Shown piece after piece: positions 26,685 through 36,156 of a stretch of 64,000 nucleotides of DNA. The notes beneath the pieces are model-generated. The model made no database searches. It was given only the letters and a program-made list of their open reading frames with translations, and was not told where the DNA came from. The stretch lies in NCBI RefSeq assembly GCF_002078175.1, contig NZ_MWFK01000002.1:1054001-1118000 (forward strand), read 5' to 3'. The translations under genes and the position numbers were made by a program. Each line of letters opens with the position of its first letter. The stretch's first letter is position 1. This DNA is from Streptomyces sp. M41(2017). Lineage in GTDB: Bacteria; Actinomycetota; Actinomycetes; Streptomycetales; Streptomycetaceae.

Positions 26685-26927
26685 TCAGGTGAGGTCGAAC
26701 TCGCCTTCACGGGCGCCCGACACGAACGCCCCCCACTCGGCGGGGGTGAAGATCAGGGAAGGGCTCTGCGGGCGGCCGCTGTTGCGCATCGCGATGAAGC
26801 CCTCGACGAAGGCGATCTGGACATCTCCCCGCCCCCGGCTGCTGGACTGCCACTCGGCCTTGCTGAGGTCCAGCTCCGGCTTGTCCCAGCCCGCGAGCGG
26901 GTGTTGCTCGATGGTGCTCTCGGCCAC
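26685..26927 (-). CDS. DUF397 protein
   Basis: An 80-residue protein of the DUF397 family, seen from WQSSSRGRGDVQIAFVEGFIAMRNSGRPQSPSLIFTPAEWGAFVSGAREGEFD. Streptomyces have many, usually paired with an XRE-type regulator as a BldB/WhiJ-like developmental module. Here the partner is missing: neighbours are a LAL regulator and a thiolase. The GTG at 26927 follows GGGAGGAG. No Cys or membrane segment is present. The spelling FxxSxR and the ending WxAFxxGxxxGEFD are diagnostic. Confidence 0.85.
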   Translation of the reverse strand: MAESTIEQHPLAGWDKPELDLSKAEWQSSSRGRGDVQIAFVEGFIAMRNSGRPQSPSLIFTPAEWGAFVSGAREGEFDLT

Positions 26928-27010
26928 GTCCGTGCTCCTCCCGGTTCGTCGTCCGCGGCCAGCCTAGCGATCGGTCCGGGTGGCGGACAGGCCACGTGAG
27001 GGGGACGGTT

Positions 27011-28173
<1,163 letters not shown>

Positions 28174-28177
<4 letters not shown>

Positions 28178-29229
28178 CGGACGTCCCCTTCGAGTACGGC
28201 GACCAGGTTCTGTTGGAGGCAGGGGCCGGAGGTGGCGTGGGCGAGTGCCCGATCGGACTCCCCGCGATGGACGCGCGCGGCGGCCTCGCCGATGCGGATC
28301 AGCCCGGCCGCCATGACGGGGTTGGCGGCCAGCGGACCCCCCGACGGGTTGACGCGCACGCTGTCGTCGAGCCGCAGCGCCTTGCGCAGCACCACCTCCT
28401 GGGAGGTGAAGGGTGCGTGCAACTCGGCCGTGTCGACGGGCCGTTCGAAGGCCCCGGCGCGTTCCGCCGCCCGCCGGGTGGACGGGGAGTCGGTCAGATC
28501 GCGCACGCCGAGCGAGTGCGCCTCGACGCGGTGGTCGATGCCCCGGATCCAGGCCGGGCGTTCGCACAGGTCACGGGCCCGCTCTCCGGCGGCGAGGATC
28601 ACGGCCGCGGCTCCGTCGCCGATGGGCGGGCAGTCCCCGGTGCGCAGCGGCCGGACCAGGTAGTCGCCCTGGGGGACCGGACCGCGCAGCTGGGCGTGGG
28701 CGTTGGTGCGCGCGTCGGCGCGGCTGCGGGCGGCGACGCCGGCGAGCGCGGGTTCGTCGGTCTCGCCCGCGTCGATGAGCGCCTGGGCCTGCAGCGCGGC
28801 GAGCGCGACGGAGTCGGGCCACAGCGGGGCCACGTAGTACGGGTCGAGCTGGCGGGTCAGGACGTCGCGCACGGAACCCGGCGAGGACTTGCCGTAGGCG
28901 TACACGAGCGCGGTGTCGGCGTCGCCGGTGAGCAGTTTCGTCCACGCCTCGTACAGGGCCCAGGCGCCGTCCATCTCCACGTGCGACTCGGAGATCGGCG
29001 GCCAGGCCCCCACCCCGTCGAGCGCCATGGTGAAGGAGAAGGCGCGGCCGGCGAGGTAGTCGCTGGAGCCGGAGCAGGTGAAGCCGATGTCCGCGGTGCG
29101 CAGGCCCGTCCGGTCGAGGACGTCGTGCAGCACCGGGAGGAGCATCTCCACCTCGGAGTGCTCGTCGGAGGTGCGCCGGTGGTCGGTCTGCCCGAAGGCG
29201 ACGACGGCGATGTCCCTGGTGGGCCGCAT
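28174..29229 (-). CDS. Thiolase-fold protein (Ltp4-like)
   Basis: A 351-residue thiolase-superfamily protein, shorter than a normal thiolase. The start reads DIAVVAFGQTDHRR and the C-terminal NPSGGPLAANPVMAAGLIRIGEAAARVHRG is the conserved glycine-rich loop. The nucleophile region reads GFTCSGSSDY, so a cysteine is present close to the expected place. It overlaps the downstream Ltp3-like gene by 4 bases and starts immediately after the DUF35 gene's TAG (0-base gap), so all three are coupled. In mycobacteria the neighbours ltp3 and ltp4 are arranged in the same way and act with a DUF35 protein on steroid CoA esters. Function here is by analogy. Confidence 0.8.
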
Positions 29230-30171
29230 CTACAGCATCTCCTTGTACGTCTCGTAGTCCGCGTCGGGTTCGCCGGTGGGCCGGTAGTGGTCGGGGTGGC
29301 GGCAGCCCTCCGTCCACACGGGTTCGACGCGCAGCCCCATCCGCACCTCGTCGTAGGGGATGCCGCCGATCCGGCCGTGCAGCGCGAGTCCGGCCCCGTC
29401 GAGGGCGATGTGCGCGTAGACGTAAGGCACGTCGATGTCGAGGTTCTTCGCCTTGATGTTGACGATGCAGTACGTGGTGACGGTGCCGCGCGGGCCGACC
29501 TCGACCTGTTCGGAGGTGGCCAGGCCGCAGGTGGGGCAGGCGCCCCGGGGTGGGACGTACACCTTGCGGCAGGACGGGCAGCGTTCGCCGACGGTGCGCC
29601 GTTCGGCGAGGTTCTCGATGTAGGCGGTCTGGGCGCGGCCCGGGGAGTAGACGTAGTCGAGACGGGCGGCCGCGACGATTCCGGTCACCGGGTTCTCGAA
29701 CCGGCCGTCGTGACCGGCGGGTTCACCGGGTCCGCCGTCGTACGGTTCGAAGCAGGCGATGTCGGTGATGGCGCCGGAGCGTTCGGGGGCCCAGCGGACG
29801 CGGACGCGCATCCCGGTGTGGACGGCGTCGGGGCCGGGGGCGTCGAGGGCGTGCAGCAGGGCCGTGTCGGCGCCGTCCAGCCGGACGAGGACCCAGGCGA
29901 ACGGGGTGTCGAGGGGCTGGCCGCGGCGTGGTTCGTGGTTCCAGGCCCAGGTGGTGACCGTGCCGGTGGGGGCGACCTCGACGAGGTCGTGTATCTCGTC
30001 GGCGGTGACCGGGTCGTACTCGACGGGCGGGACGAGGGTGCGTCCGTCGGTGGTCCGCACCCCGAGGACGACGCGTTCGCGCAGGCCCGTGAGGAAGGCG
30101 CTCTGCACGGGGCCGAGCGAGCGGGTGAAGGGGAACTCGACGACGAGGGGGGCTTTGAGGACTTCGGGCAT
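29230..30171 (-). CDS. DUF35 OB-fold protein with zinc ribbon
   Basis: A 313-residue two-part protein. The N-terminal half is an OB-like fold (VEVAPTGTVTTWAW ... PFAWVLVRLDGADTALLHAL ... VRVRWAPER). The C-terminal half has a rubredoxin-like zinc ribbon CPSCRKVYVPPRGACPTCG (CX2C-X13-CX2C) followed by a second OB fold (GTVTTYCIVNI ... VPYVYAHIALDGAG). Such proteins (ChsH-type / Rv3521) bind acyl-CoA chains and form complexes with Ltp thiolases or MaoC hydratases. AAGGAGAG precedes the ATG at 30171. It sits 116 bases after the hydratase gene in the same direction. Confidence 0.85.
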   Translation of the reverse strand: MPEVLKAPLVVEFPFTRSLGPVQSAFLTGLRERVVLGVRTTDGRTLVPPVEYDPVTADEIHDLVEVAPTGTVTTWAWNHEPRRGQPLDTPFAWVLVRLDGADTALLHALDAPGPDAVHTGMRVRVRWAPERSGAITDIACFEPYDGGPGEPAGHDGRFENPVTGIVAAARLDYVYSPGRAQTAYIENLAERRTVGERCPSCRKVYVPPRGACPTCGLATSEQVEVGPRGTVTTYCIVNIKAKNLDIDVPYVYAHIALDGAGLALHGRIGGIPYDEVRMGLRVEPVWTEGCRHPDHYRPTGEPDADYETYKEML

Positions 30172-30287
30172 CCCGGATCTCTCCTTCGGAGGTCGGACGC
30201 GCCGCGTCCGCGAGCGGCTCGGCGCGGGAGGCGGGCCGGGGCGCCGTGCCAGGCGCCGCGGCCCCGGACTGATCCGATCGACACCCC

Positions 30288-31088
30288 CTAGGCGCGCCGG
30301 TAGACGGGCGGGCGCTTCTCGGCGAAGGCCCGGGAGCCCTCCTTGGCGTCGGCGGTGTCGAAGACCGGCCAGCCGCGCCGCAGTTCGGCGGCGAGGCCGT
30401 CGGACTCGGTGAGTTCGGCGGTCTCGTACACGGACGCCTTGACGGCCTCGACGGCGAGCGGGCCACAGGCGTTGATCTGTTCGGCGACGGCGAGGGCCTC
30501 GGTGAGGGCGGTGCCCTCGGGCACGACCCGGCCGACGAGCCCGATGTCGGCGGCTTCTCGCGCGGAGTAGGCGCGCCCGGTGAGGAGCATTTCGAGGGCG
30601 TGGGTGCGCGGGATCTGGCGCGGCAGCCGGACGGTCGAGCCCCCGATCGGGAACAGGCCGCGCCTGACCTCGAAGAGCCCGAAGGTGGCGGAGGCGCCGG
30701 CCACCCGGATGTCGGTGCCCTGGAGGATCTCGGTCCCGCCCGCGACGCAGTACCCCTCGACGGCGGCGATCACCGGCTTCCGGGGGCGGTGGTGGCGCAG
30801 CATGGCCTTCCAGTGGAGGTCGGGATCGGCCTTGAGGCGGTCCCGGTACTGCTCGCCCTCCATGCCCTTCCCCGCCAGTGCCTTGAGGTCCATCCCGGCG
30901 CAGAAGGTGCCCCCGGCGCCGGTGAGCACGATCGAGCGGACCGTGTCGTCCTCGTCGGCCTCGACCCAGCCGTCGTACAGGCCGACCAGCATCGGCAGTG
31001 AGAGCGCGTTCCTGGCCTCGGGCCTGTTGAGCGTGAGCACCAGTGTGGCGCCTTCGCGCTGCACGGTGAGGTGTTCCGTCCCACCCAT
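30288..31088 (-). CDS. Enoyl-CoA hydratase (EchA19-like)
   Basis: A 266-residue crotonase. Seen are the first oxyanion loop NRPEARNALSLPM, the second GAGGTFCAGMDLKALAG, the AAVEGYCVAGGTEIL segment and the FGLFEVRRGLFPIGGSTVRLPRQIP stretch that carries the usual Glu catalytic region. It adds water to 2-enoyl-CoA, here probably in side-chain beta-oxidation given the Ltp and FadD neighbours. It is the first gene of the minus-strand operon, and divergent from the acyl-CoA synthetase. GGGAGGA precedes the ATG at 31088. The shared intergenic region holds two palindromes that look like operators. Confidence 0.88.
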   Translation of the reverse strand: MGGTEHLTVQREGATLVLTLNRPEARNALSLPMLVGLYDGWVEADEDDTVRSIVLTGAGGTFCAGMDLKALAGKGMEGEQYRDRLKADPDLHWKAMLRHHRPRKPVIAAVEGYCVAGGTEILQGTDIRVAGASATFGLFEVRRGLFPIGGSTVRLPRQIPRTHALEMLLTGRAYSAREAADIGLVGRVVPEGTALTEALAVAEQINACGPLAVEAVKASVYETAELTESDGLAAELRRGWPVFDTADAKEGSRAFAEKRPPVYRRA

Positions 31089-31111
31089 AGCCGTCCTCCC
31101 GTCTCGGATGC

Positions 31112-31125
31112 GAGAACAGGTTGCA
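31112..31125. promoter_or_regulatory. KstR-like palindrome in the hydratase/synthetase intergenic region
   Basis: GAGAACAGGTTGCA fits the published KstR pattern TnnAACnnGTTnnA at every fixed base except the first. A second copy with the same AGAAC-N2-GTT-N-CA core lies at 60815-60828. It is 24 bases upstream of the hydratase ATG. Confidence 0.5.
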
Positions 31126-31152
31126 GGAGGCGTGCGACCAGTACAAGGGTTT

Positions 31153-31169
31153 TCTGACACCCAGTCAGA
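31153..31169. promoter_or_regulatory. Palindromic operator TCTGAC-N5-GTCAGA
   Basis: TCTGACACCCAGTCAGA is a perfect 6-bp inverted repeat with a 5-base spacer between the divergent hydratase and acyl-CoA synthetase genes. The same architecture with matching flanks (TTTTCTGA ... GTCAGATTT) recurs before the nitronate monooxygenase gene at 47457-47473. Confidence 0.65.
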
Positions 31170-31273
31170 TTTCTTCTGCCGCGGCCCTTCCCAGTTCGGT
31201 CGGGCTTTGCTCTGATGACCGTCGGGCCGAGGCCCGCCCAGTGACGGACGGACGTACACGGTCAGGAGGAACG

Positions 31274-32902
31274 GTGGAGTACAACCTTGCCGACCTGTTC
31301 GAGTCGGTCGTCGACGTGGTCCCGGACCGCGAGGCGCTCGTGTACGTCGACCATCCCGGCACGGGCGCGGAACGGCGCCTGACGTACGCCGAGCTGGACG
31401 CGGCGGCGAACCGTCTCGCCCACCATCTGATCGACAGCGGCATCCGCCCCGGGGAACATCTCGGCCTCCACCTCTACAACGGCGTCGAATACCTCCAGAC
31501 CGTCCTGGCCTGCCTGAAGGCGCGGGTGGTGCCGGTCAACGTCAACTACCGCTACGTGGAGGAGGAGCTGGCCTACCTGTACCAGGACGCGGACCTCGTG
31601 GCGCTGGTCTTCGACGCGGAGTTCACCGGCCGGGTGGCGGCGGCGCGGCCGCGTGCCGCGCGGCTGCGGCACCTCGTCCGGGTGGGCGCTCCCGCCGGGG
31701 GGCCGGACGGGGCGAGCACCCCGGACGTGGTGGAGTTCGCCGCCGCGGCGGCGGCCGGATCGCCGGATCGCGGCTTCCCCGCCCGGTCCGCGGACGACCA
31801 GTTCATCATCTACACCGGCGGCACGACAGGCATGCCGAAGGGGGTGATGTGGCGGCAGGAGGACCTGTTCTTCGCGGGTCTCGGCGGAGGCGCGCCGACC
31901 GGCGAGCCGGTGGCCCGGCCGGAGGAACTCGCCGAGCGTGTGGCGGCGGGCGGCGCGGGCATCACGTTCTTCCCCACTCCCCCGCTGATGCACGGCACGT
32001 CGACGCTCACGGCGTTCATCGCCTTCAACTTCGGCCAACGCGTGGTGATCCACCGCAAGTTCGCGCCCGAGGAGGTCCTGCGCACCATCGAGCGGGAGAA
32101 GGTCACCAGTGTGTCCCTGGTCGGCGATGCGATGCTGCGCCCGCTGATCGACGCGCTGAGCGGTCCTCTGAAGGGCACGGACTGTTCCTCCCTGTTCAGC
32201 GTGTCCTCGTCCGGGGCGATCATGTCGGACACGGTGCGCGAGCAGTTCCAGTCCCTCGTGCCGAACGTGATGCTGCTCAACAACTTCGGGTCGTCCGAGT
32301 CCGGTTTCAACGGCACCGCGACGCCGGACTCCGGCCCGGAGCGCGGTTTCCGGATCCGCGTCAACTCCCGTACGCAGGTGGTCGACCCGGCGACGTACGA
32401 GCCTGTCGCGGTGGGCGAGCCGGGCCGGGTCGCGCAGCGCGGCCATGTGCCGCTCGGCTACTACAACGACCCCGGCAAGACGGCCGAGACCTTCTTCCGG
32501 CGGGGAGAGGAGCGGTGGGTGCTGCTCGGTGACATGGCCACCGTCGACGACGAGGGCATCGTCACCGTGCTCGGCCGCGGCTCGCAGTGCATCAACACCG
32601 GCGGCGAGAAGGTGTATCCCGAAGAGGTCGAGCAGGCCCTCAAGTCGCATCCGGACGTGTACGACGCCCTGGTCGCCGGAGTGCCCGACCCGCGGTGGGG
32701 CAACCACGTGGCGGCGGTCGTGCAGCTGCGCACGGGCGCGCCGCTCCCCTCGCTCGACGACATCCAGGCCCACTGCCGTGGCCACCTCGCGGGCTACAAG
32801 ATCCCGCGCCAGCTCGTGATCGCCGACTCGATCCAGCGCTCCCCCAGCGGCAAGGCGGACTACCGCTGGGCCCGGTCGGTCGCCGCCGACGCGGCCCTCT
32901 GA
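31274..32902 (+). CDS. Acyl-CoA synthetase (FadD19/FadD17-like)
   Basis: A 542-residue AMP-forming ligase. Motifs are IYTGGTTGMPKGVMW (A3, phosphate loop), NNFGSSESGFNG (A5), WVLLGDMATVDDEG (A7 ribose-binding Asp), GRGSQCINTGGEKVYPEEVEQAL (hinge A8) and SPSGKADYRWA (A10 catalytic Lys). The MWRQED and HRKFAPEEVL wording is that of FadD19-type steroid/fatty-acid CoA ligases. It activates the acid to the CoA ester used by the divergent hydratase-Ltp operon. The GTG at 31274 is set by AGGAGGA. It shares its control region with that operon. Confidence 0.88.
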   Translation: MEYNLADLFESVVDVVPDREALVYVDHPGTGAERRLTYAELDAAANRLAHHLIDSGIRPGEHLGLHLYNGVEYLQTVLACLKARVVPVNVNYRYVEEELAYLYQDADLVALVFDAEFTGRVAAARPRAARLRHLVRVGAPAGGPDGASTPDVVEFAAAAAAGSPDRGFPARSADDQFIIYTGGTTGMPKGVMWRQEDLFFAGLGGGAPTGEPVARPEELAERVAAGGAGITFFPTPPLMHGTSTLTAFIAFNFGQRVVIHRKFAPEEVLRTIEREKVTSVSLVGDAMLRPLIDALSGPLKGTDCSSLFSVSSSGAIMSDTVREQFQSLVPNVMLLNNFGSSESGFNGTATPDSGPERGFRIRVNSRTQVVDPATYEPVAVGEPGRVAQRGHVPLGYYNDPGKTAETFFRRGEERWVLLGDMATVDDEGIVTVLGRGSQCINTGGEKVYPEEVEQALKSHPDVYDALVAGVPDPRWGNHVAAVVQLRTGAPLPSLDDIQAHCRGHLAGYKIPRQLVIADSIQRSPSGKADYRWARSVAADAAL

Positions 32903-33058
32903 CAGCACCCCCGGAGACCTGGCGAACTCTTTGCCCGGCACGGACGCCGCAGGTTGAACGGTGGGTGAAGATCAGCCGTACGGATGATGGCACCCCTGCC
33001 CTGCCCCGGGGCGTGGTCGGTCGTGTCATCACGGGGCCCGTACGGAAGGACCATCGGC

Positions 33059-35209
33059 GTGTCGCACACCACGCGCTCCAGTCGACTCCCGGAGCCCCGG
33101 CCGGACCAGGACGCGGGCCCCGGCCCGGAGTCCGGCGGGGCGGGCGGAACACCCGCGGGCGCGGCCCCGGACACCCCCGCCGGCACGGACACGCCTCCGA
33201 CCGTCCCGGACGTCCCGGACGTCGACGCCCCCGAGGACGCCGCGGCCGACTCCGCATCCGACGGTCCCGCGCGCCCGGGCGATGACGAGGCCAGGGCCCC
33301 GGACCAGGAGGGCGCACCCGGTCAGGACGCGGATACCGTCGAGAGCCTGGACGCCGCACCGCGGCCCGACCACGGCGGGGGCACCGAGCCGGACACGGAA
33401 CCGAAGAGCCTGGAAGCGTCCGCCGCCCCGGAGGCAGCCGCCGCCCCGGAGGAGGCTGTCACTCCAGAGGAGGCCGTCACTCCTGAAGAGGCCGGCGCCG
33501 TCGCCGGACCGCCCGCGCCGCCCGCACGTAGTGGCCGGCGTGGCTGGCGGGTGGCCCACCCCCGCGTGGCGCGAGGAGTGACGGTGGGGACGACCGTTCT
33601 CGCCGGTGTCCTCGTGCTCTTCGCCCTCGTCGTGCCGAACCGGCTCGACCGCCTCAGTGTCGCCGCCTTCCTGCGGATCCCCGCGGAAGGGGTGCTCCTC
33701 GCGGCGCTGCTGCTGGCGCTCCCGCCGAGGCCGCGGCGGATCGTGTCCTACGTCGTGGGCGCCCTGCTCGGTCTGCTGACCGTCCTCAAGCTCGTGGACA
33801 TGGGCTTCTACTCCGTCCTGGTCCGGCCGTTCGACCTGGTGCTGGACTGGAGCCTGTTCGGCAACGCGGCGGACTGGGTGCGGGAGTCGTTCGGCCGGAC
33901 CGGCGAGGTGGTGGCGCTGATCGCGGTCGTCGCGCTCGTCGTCGCGCTGCTCGTGCTGATGACCCTCGCCGTCGCCCGGCTCACCGACGTCATGGTCCGC
34001 AACCGCCCCGTCGCCGGCCGAACGGTCCTGGTCCTCGGCACCGCCTGGATCACCTGCGTGACGCTCGGCGTGCAGTTCACCGGCGTGCCCGTCGCCTCGC
34101 AGATCGACGCGAGGATCGTCCAGAACCGGGTGCGCCAGGTGCAGGCGGGCCTGCACGACGGCGAGGTCTTCGAACGGCAGGCCTCGGTCGACGCGTTCGC
34201 CGACACCCCGCCCGACCAGTTGCTGACCGGACTCCGCGGCAAGGACGTCCTGTTCACGTTCATCGAGAGCTACGGCCGGACGGCGATCGACGACCCGGCG
34301 ATGTCCCGGCAGATCGACACCGCCCTCACCCAGGGGAACGACCGGCTGAGGTCGGCCGGGTTCTCCTCGCGCAGCGGCTGGCTGCGCTCTCCCGTCACGG
34401 GCGCCGGCAGCTGGCTGGCCCACTCCACCTTCCTGTCCGGACTGTGGATCAAGAACCAGCAGCGGTACCGGAGTCTGACCACCAGCGACCGCTCCACCCT
34501 CACCAGCTATTTCCGCAAGACGGGCGCCTGGCGCACCGTCGGCATCGTGCCGGGCGTCCGACGGGCGTGGCCCGAGGGCAGGTTCTTCGGCCTCGACCAC
34601 ATCTACGACTCCGAGCACCTCGGCTACAAGGGCCCGTACTTCAGCTGGACGCCCGTGCCCGACCAGTTCAGCCTGGAGGCGTTCGAGCGGCTGGAGCACG
34701 GAAAGAAGGACCGCGGGCCGATGATGGCGGAGATCATCCTGGCCTCGAGTCACAACCCCTGGGCGCCCGTCGCCCACATGATCGACTGGAACGACCTCGG
34801 CGACGGCTCGGTGTTCGAGAAGATCAAGAAGGAGGGCAAGGACCCCAAGGAGGTCTGGAAGAACCCGGAGAGCGTGCGCACGGAGTACCGGCGGGCCATC
34901 GAGTACTCGCTGCACAGCCTCACCGAGTACGTCGAGAAGTACGGCGACAAGAACACCGTGCTCGTGTTCCTCGGCGACCACCAGCCCGTCCCGACGGTCA
35001 CCGCGGGCAGCACCAGCCGCGACGTCCCCGTGACGATCGTCGCGCACGACCCGAAGGTACTGGACCGGGTCTCCGACTGGGGCTGGACGGACGGCCTGAA
35101 GCCGGCCGACAACGCGCCGGAATGGCGCATGGACACGTTCCGGGACCGCTTCCTCACGGCGTTCGGCCCGCACCCGGAGGGCTCCGCCGCCACGGCGTCG
35201 AAGCCCTGA
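33059..35209 (+). CDS. Membrane-anchored sulfatase / alkaline phosphatase-superfamily protein
   Basis: A 716-residue protein from a GTG at 33059 (GGAAGGA upstream). The first ~165 residues are acidic, disordered and rich in Pro/Ala/Glu/Asp, with repeated EEAVTP units. Four to five membrane helices follow (VGTTVLAGVLVLFALVVP, GVLLAALLLALPP, IVSYVVGALLGLLTVLKLV, VVALIAVVALVVALLVLMTLAV, TVLVLGTAWITCVTLGV). The extracellular C-terminal domain contains VLFTFIESYGRT (nucleophile region), HSTFLSGLW, MMAEIILASSHNPWAP and FLGDHQP (metal site). The plan resembles LtaS-like phosphotransferases but its substrate is unknown. It is a single gene, convergent with iclR across a hairpin. Confidence 0.78.
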   Translation: MSHTTRSSRLPEPRPDQDAGPGPESGGAGGTPAGAAPDTPAGTDTPPTVPDVPDVDAPEDAAADSASDGPARPGDDEARAPDQEGAPGQDADTVESLDAAPRPDHGGGTEPDTEPKSLEASAAPEAAAAPEEAVTPEEAVTPEEAGAVAGPPAPPARSGRRGWRVAHPRVARGVTVGTTVLAGVLVLFALVVPNRLDRLSVAAFLRIPAEGVLLAALLLALPPRPRRIVSYVVGALLGLLTVLKLVDMGFYSVLVRPFDLVLDWSLFGNAADWVRESFGRTGEVVALIAVVALVVALLVLMTLAVARLTDVMVRNRPVAGRTVLVLGTAWITCVTLGVQFTGVPVASQIDARIVQNRVRQVQAGLHDGEVFERQASVDAFADTPPDQLLTGLRGKDVLFTFIESYGRTAIDDPAMSRQIDTALTQGNDRLRSAGFSSRSGWLRSPVTGAGSWLAHSTFLSGLWIKNQQRYRSLTTSDRSTLTSYFRKTGAWRTVGIVPGVRRAWPEGRFFGLDHIYDSEHLGYKGPYFSWTPVPDQFSLEAFERLEHGKKDRGPMMAEIILASSHNPWAPVAHMIDWNDLGDGSVFEKIKKEGKDPKEVWKNPESVRTEYRRAIEYSLHSLTEYVEKYGDKNTVLVFLGDHQPVPTVTAGSTSRDVPVTIVAHDPKVLDRVSDWGWTDGLKPADNAPEWRMDTFRDRFLTAFGPHPEGSAATASKP

Positions 35210-35218
35210 CTCCCTCGA

Positions 35219-35250
35219 CCGCGCCGGTGGCGTCCCACGCCCCGGCGCGG
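35219..35250. terminator. Bidirectional hairpin between the sulfatase and IclR genes
   Basis: CCGCGCCGG (35219-35227) pairs exactly with CCGGCGCGG (35242-35250) between two convergent stops. Confidence 0.6.
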
Positions 35251-35271
35251 CCCTGCGCGTGTGCCCCGAGG

Positions 35272-36060
35272 TCAGCGCCAGTCCGGTGTGCCCGCGGCGG
35301 GTGACCGGAGGGTCTCGATGGTGGCCCGCGTCTCCCGCATGACGGCGACGACGCGGGCCTCGTGCTCCGCGGTGAGCCGGTCCACCGGGACCGAGCAGCT
35401 GATGGCGTCGGCGGCCGGTGTGTCGTAGCGCAGGGCGAAACCGAAGCCCACGATGCCGGTCACCGTCTCCTCGCGGTCGACGGAGTAACCGCGCTCCCGC
35501 ACGCCGGCCAGATCGGCGAGCAGGTCGTCGCGGAGGGTGTGGGTGTCGGCCGTAAGGGCGGCCAGCGGCTCGGCGGGGAGGGGGAGGTCAGCGTCGGGGC
35601 GCTCGGCGAGCAGGGCCTTGCCGAGCGCGGTGGCGTGGGCCGGGACGCGGCGGCCGACGCGGTTGATGGTGCGCGCGTACTCGTGCGACTCCCGGGTGGC
35701 GAGGTAGACGACGTCGCCGCCGTCGAGCCGGCCGAGGTGGAGGGTCTCGCCGAGTGCCTCGGAGGCCTCGTCGAGGTGGGGGCGGGCCGCGCGGACCCGG
35801 CGGTCGCTGTCCAGGTAGCTGGTGCCCGTGAGCAGGGCGCGGATCCCGATGCCGTACAGCGAGCCGGTGGTGTCGGAGCGTACCCAGCCGCAGTCGACGA
35901 GGGTCTGCAGCAGTTGGTACATGCTGCTGCGCGGCACGTCGAGCGCCCCGGCCAGCTCGTCGAGTCGCGCCGGCCGGTCGCCGCGGTCGGCGAGCAGTTC
36001 CAGCAGCGCGACGGTGCGGGCCGCCGACTTCACTCCGCGCACTCCTGGACTCTCCGGCAT
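35272..36060 (-). CDS. IclR-family transcriptional regulator
   Basis: A 262-residue regulator. The winged helix lies at about 12-70 (ARTVALLELLADRGDRPARLDELAGALDVPRSSMYQLLQTLVDCGWV) and the effector GAF-like domain at about 85-250 (LGETLHLGRLDGGDVVYLATRES ... SVPVDRLTAEH). It is divergent from a 5-dehydro-4-deoxyglucarate dehydratase gene, so it probably controls hexarate use. The ATG at 36060 has no Shine-Dalgarno, while TACGAT lies about 9-14 bases upstream: a possible leaderless transcript. The operator should lie in the 96 bases to 36157, where I see no perfect palindrome. Confidence 0.85.
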   Translation of the reverse strand: MPESPGVRGVKSAARTVALLELLADRGDRPARLDELAGALDVPRSSMYQLLQTLVDCGWVRSDTTGSLYGIGIRALLTGTSYLDSDRRVRAARPHLDEASEALGETLHLGRLDGGDVVYLATRESHEYARTINRVGRRVPAHATALGKALLAERPDADLPLPAEPLAALTADTHTLRDDLLADLAGVRERGYSVDREETVTGIVGFGFALRYDTPAADAISCSVPVDRLTAEHEARVVAVMRETRATIETLRSPAAGTPDWR

Positions 36061-36156
36061 GGCGCCATCGTAAATCCGCGCCGTCCCCCATATTGACCGT
36101 AGCGATTCACGAACCTAATCTCTGTTCTCATACATAGACGTCATCTGCATACGGGG

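Noticed and set aside
33432..33500. EEAVTPEEAVTPEEAG repeats as a functional site in the sulfatase-family protein
   Set aside because: It lies in a disordered, low-complexity N-terminal tail; likely slippage with no motif I can name.
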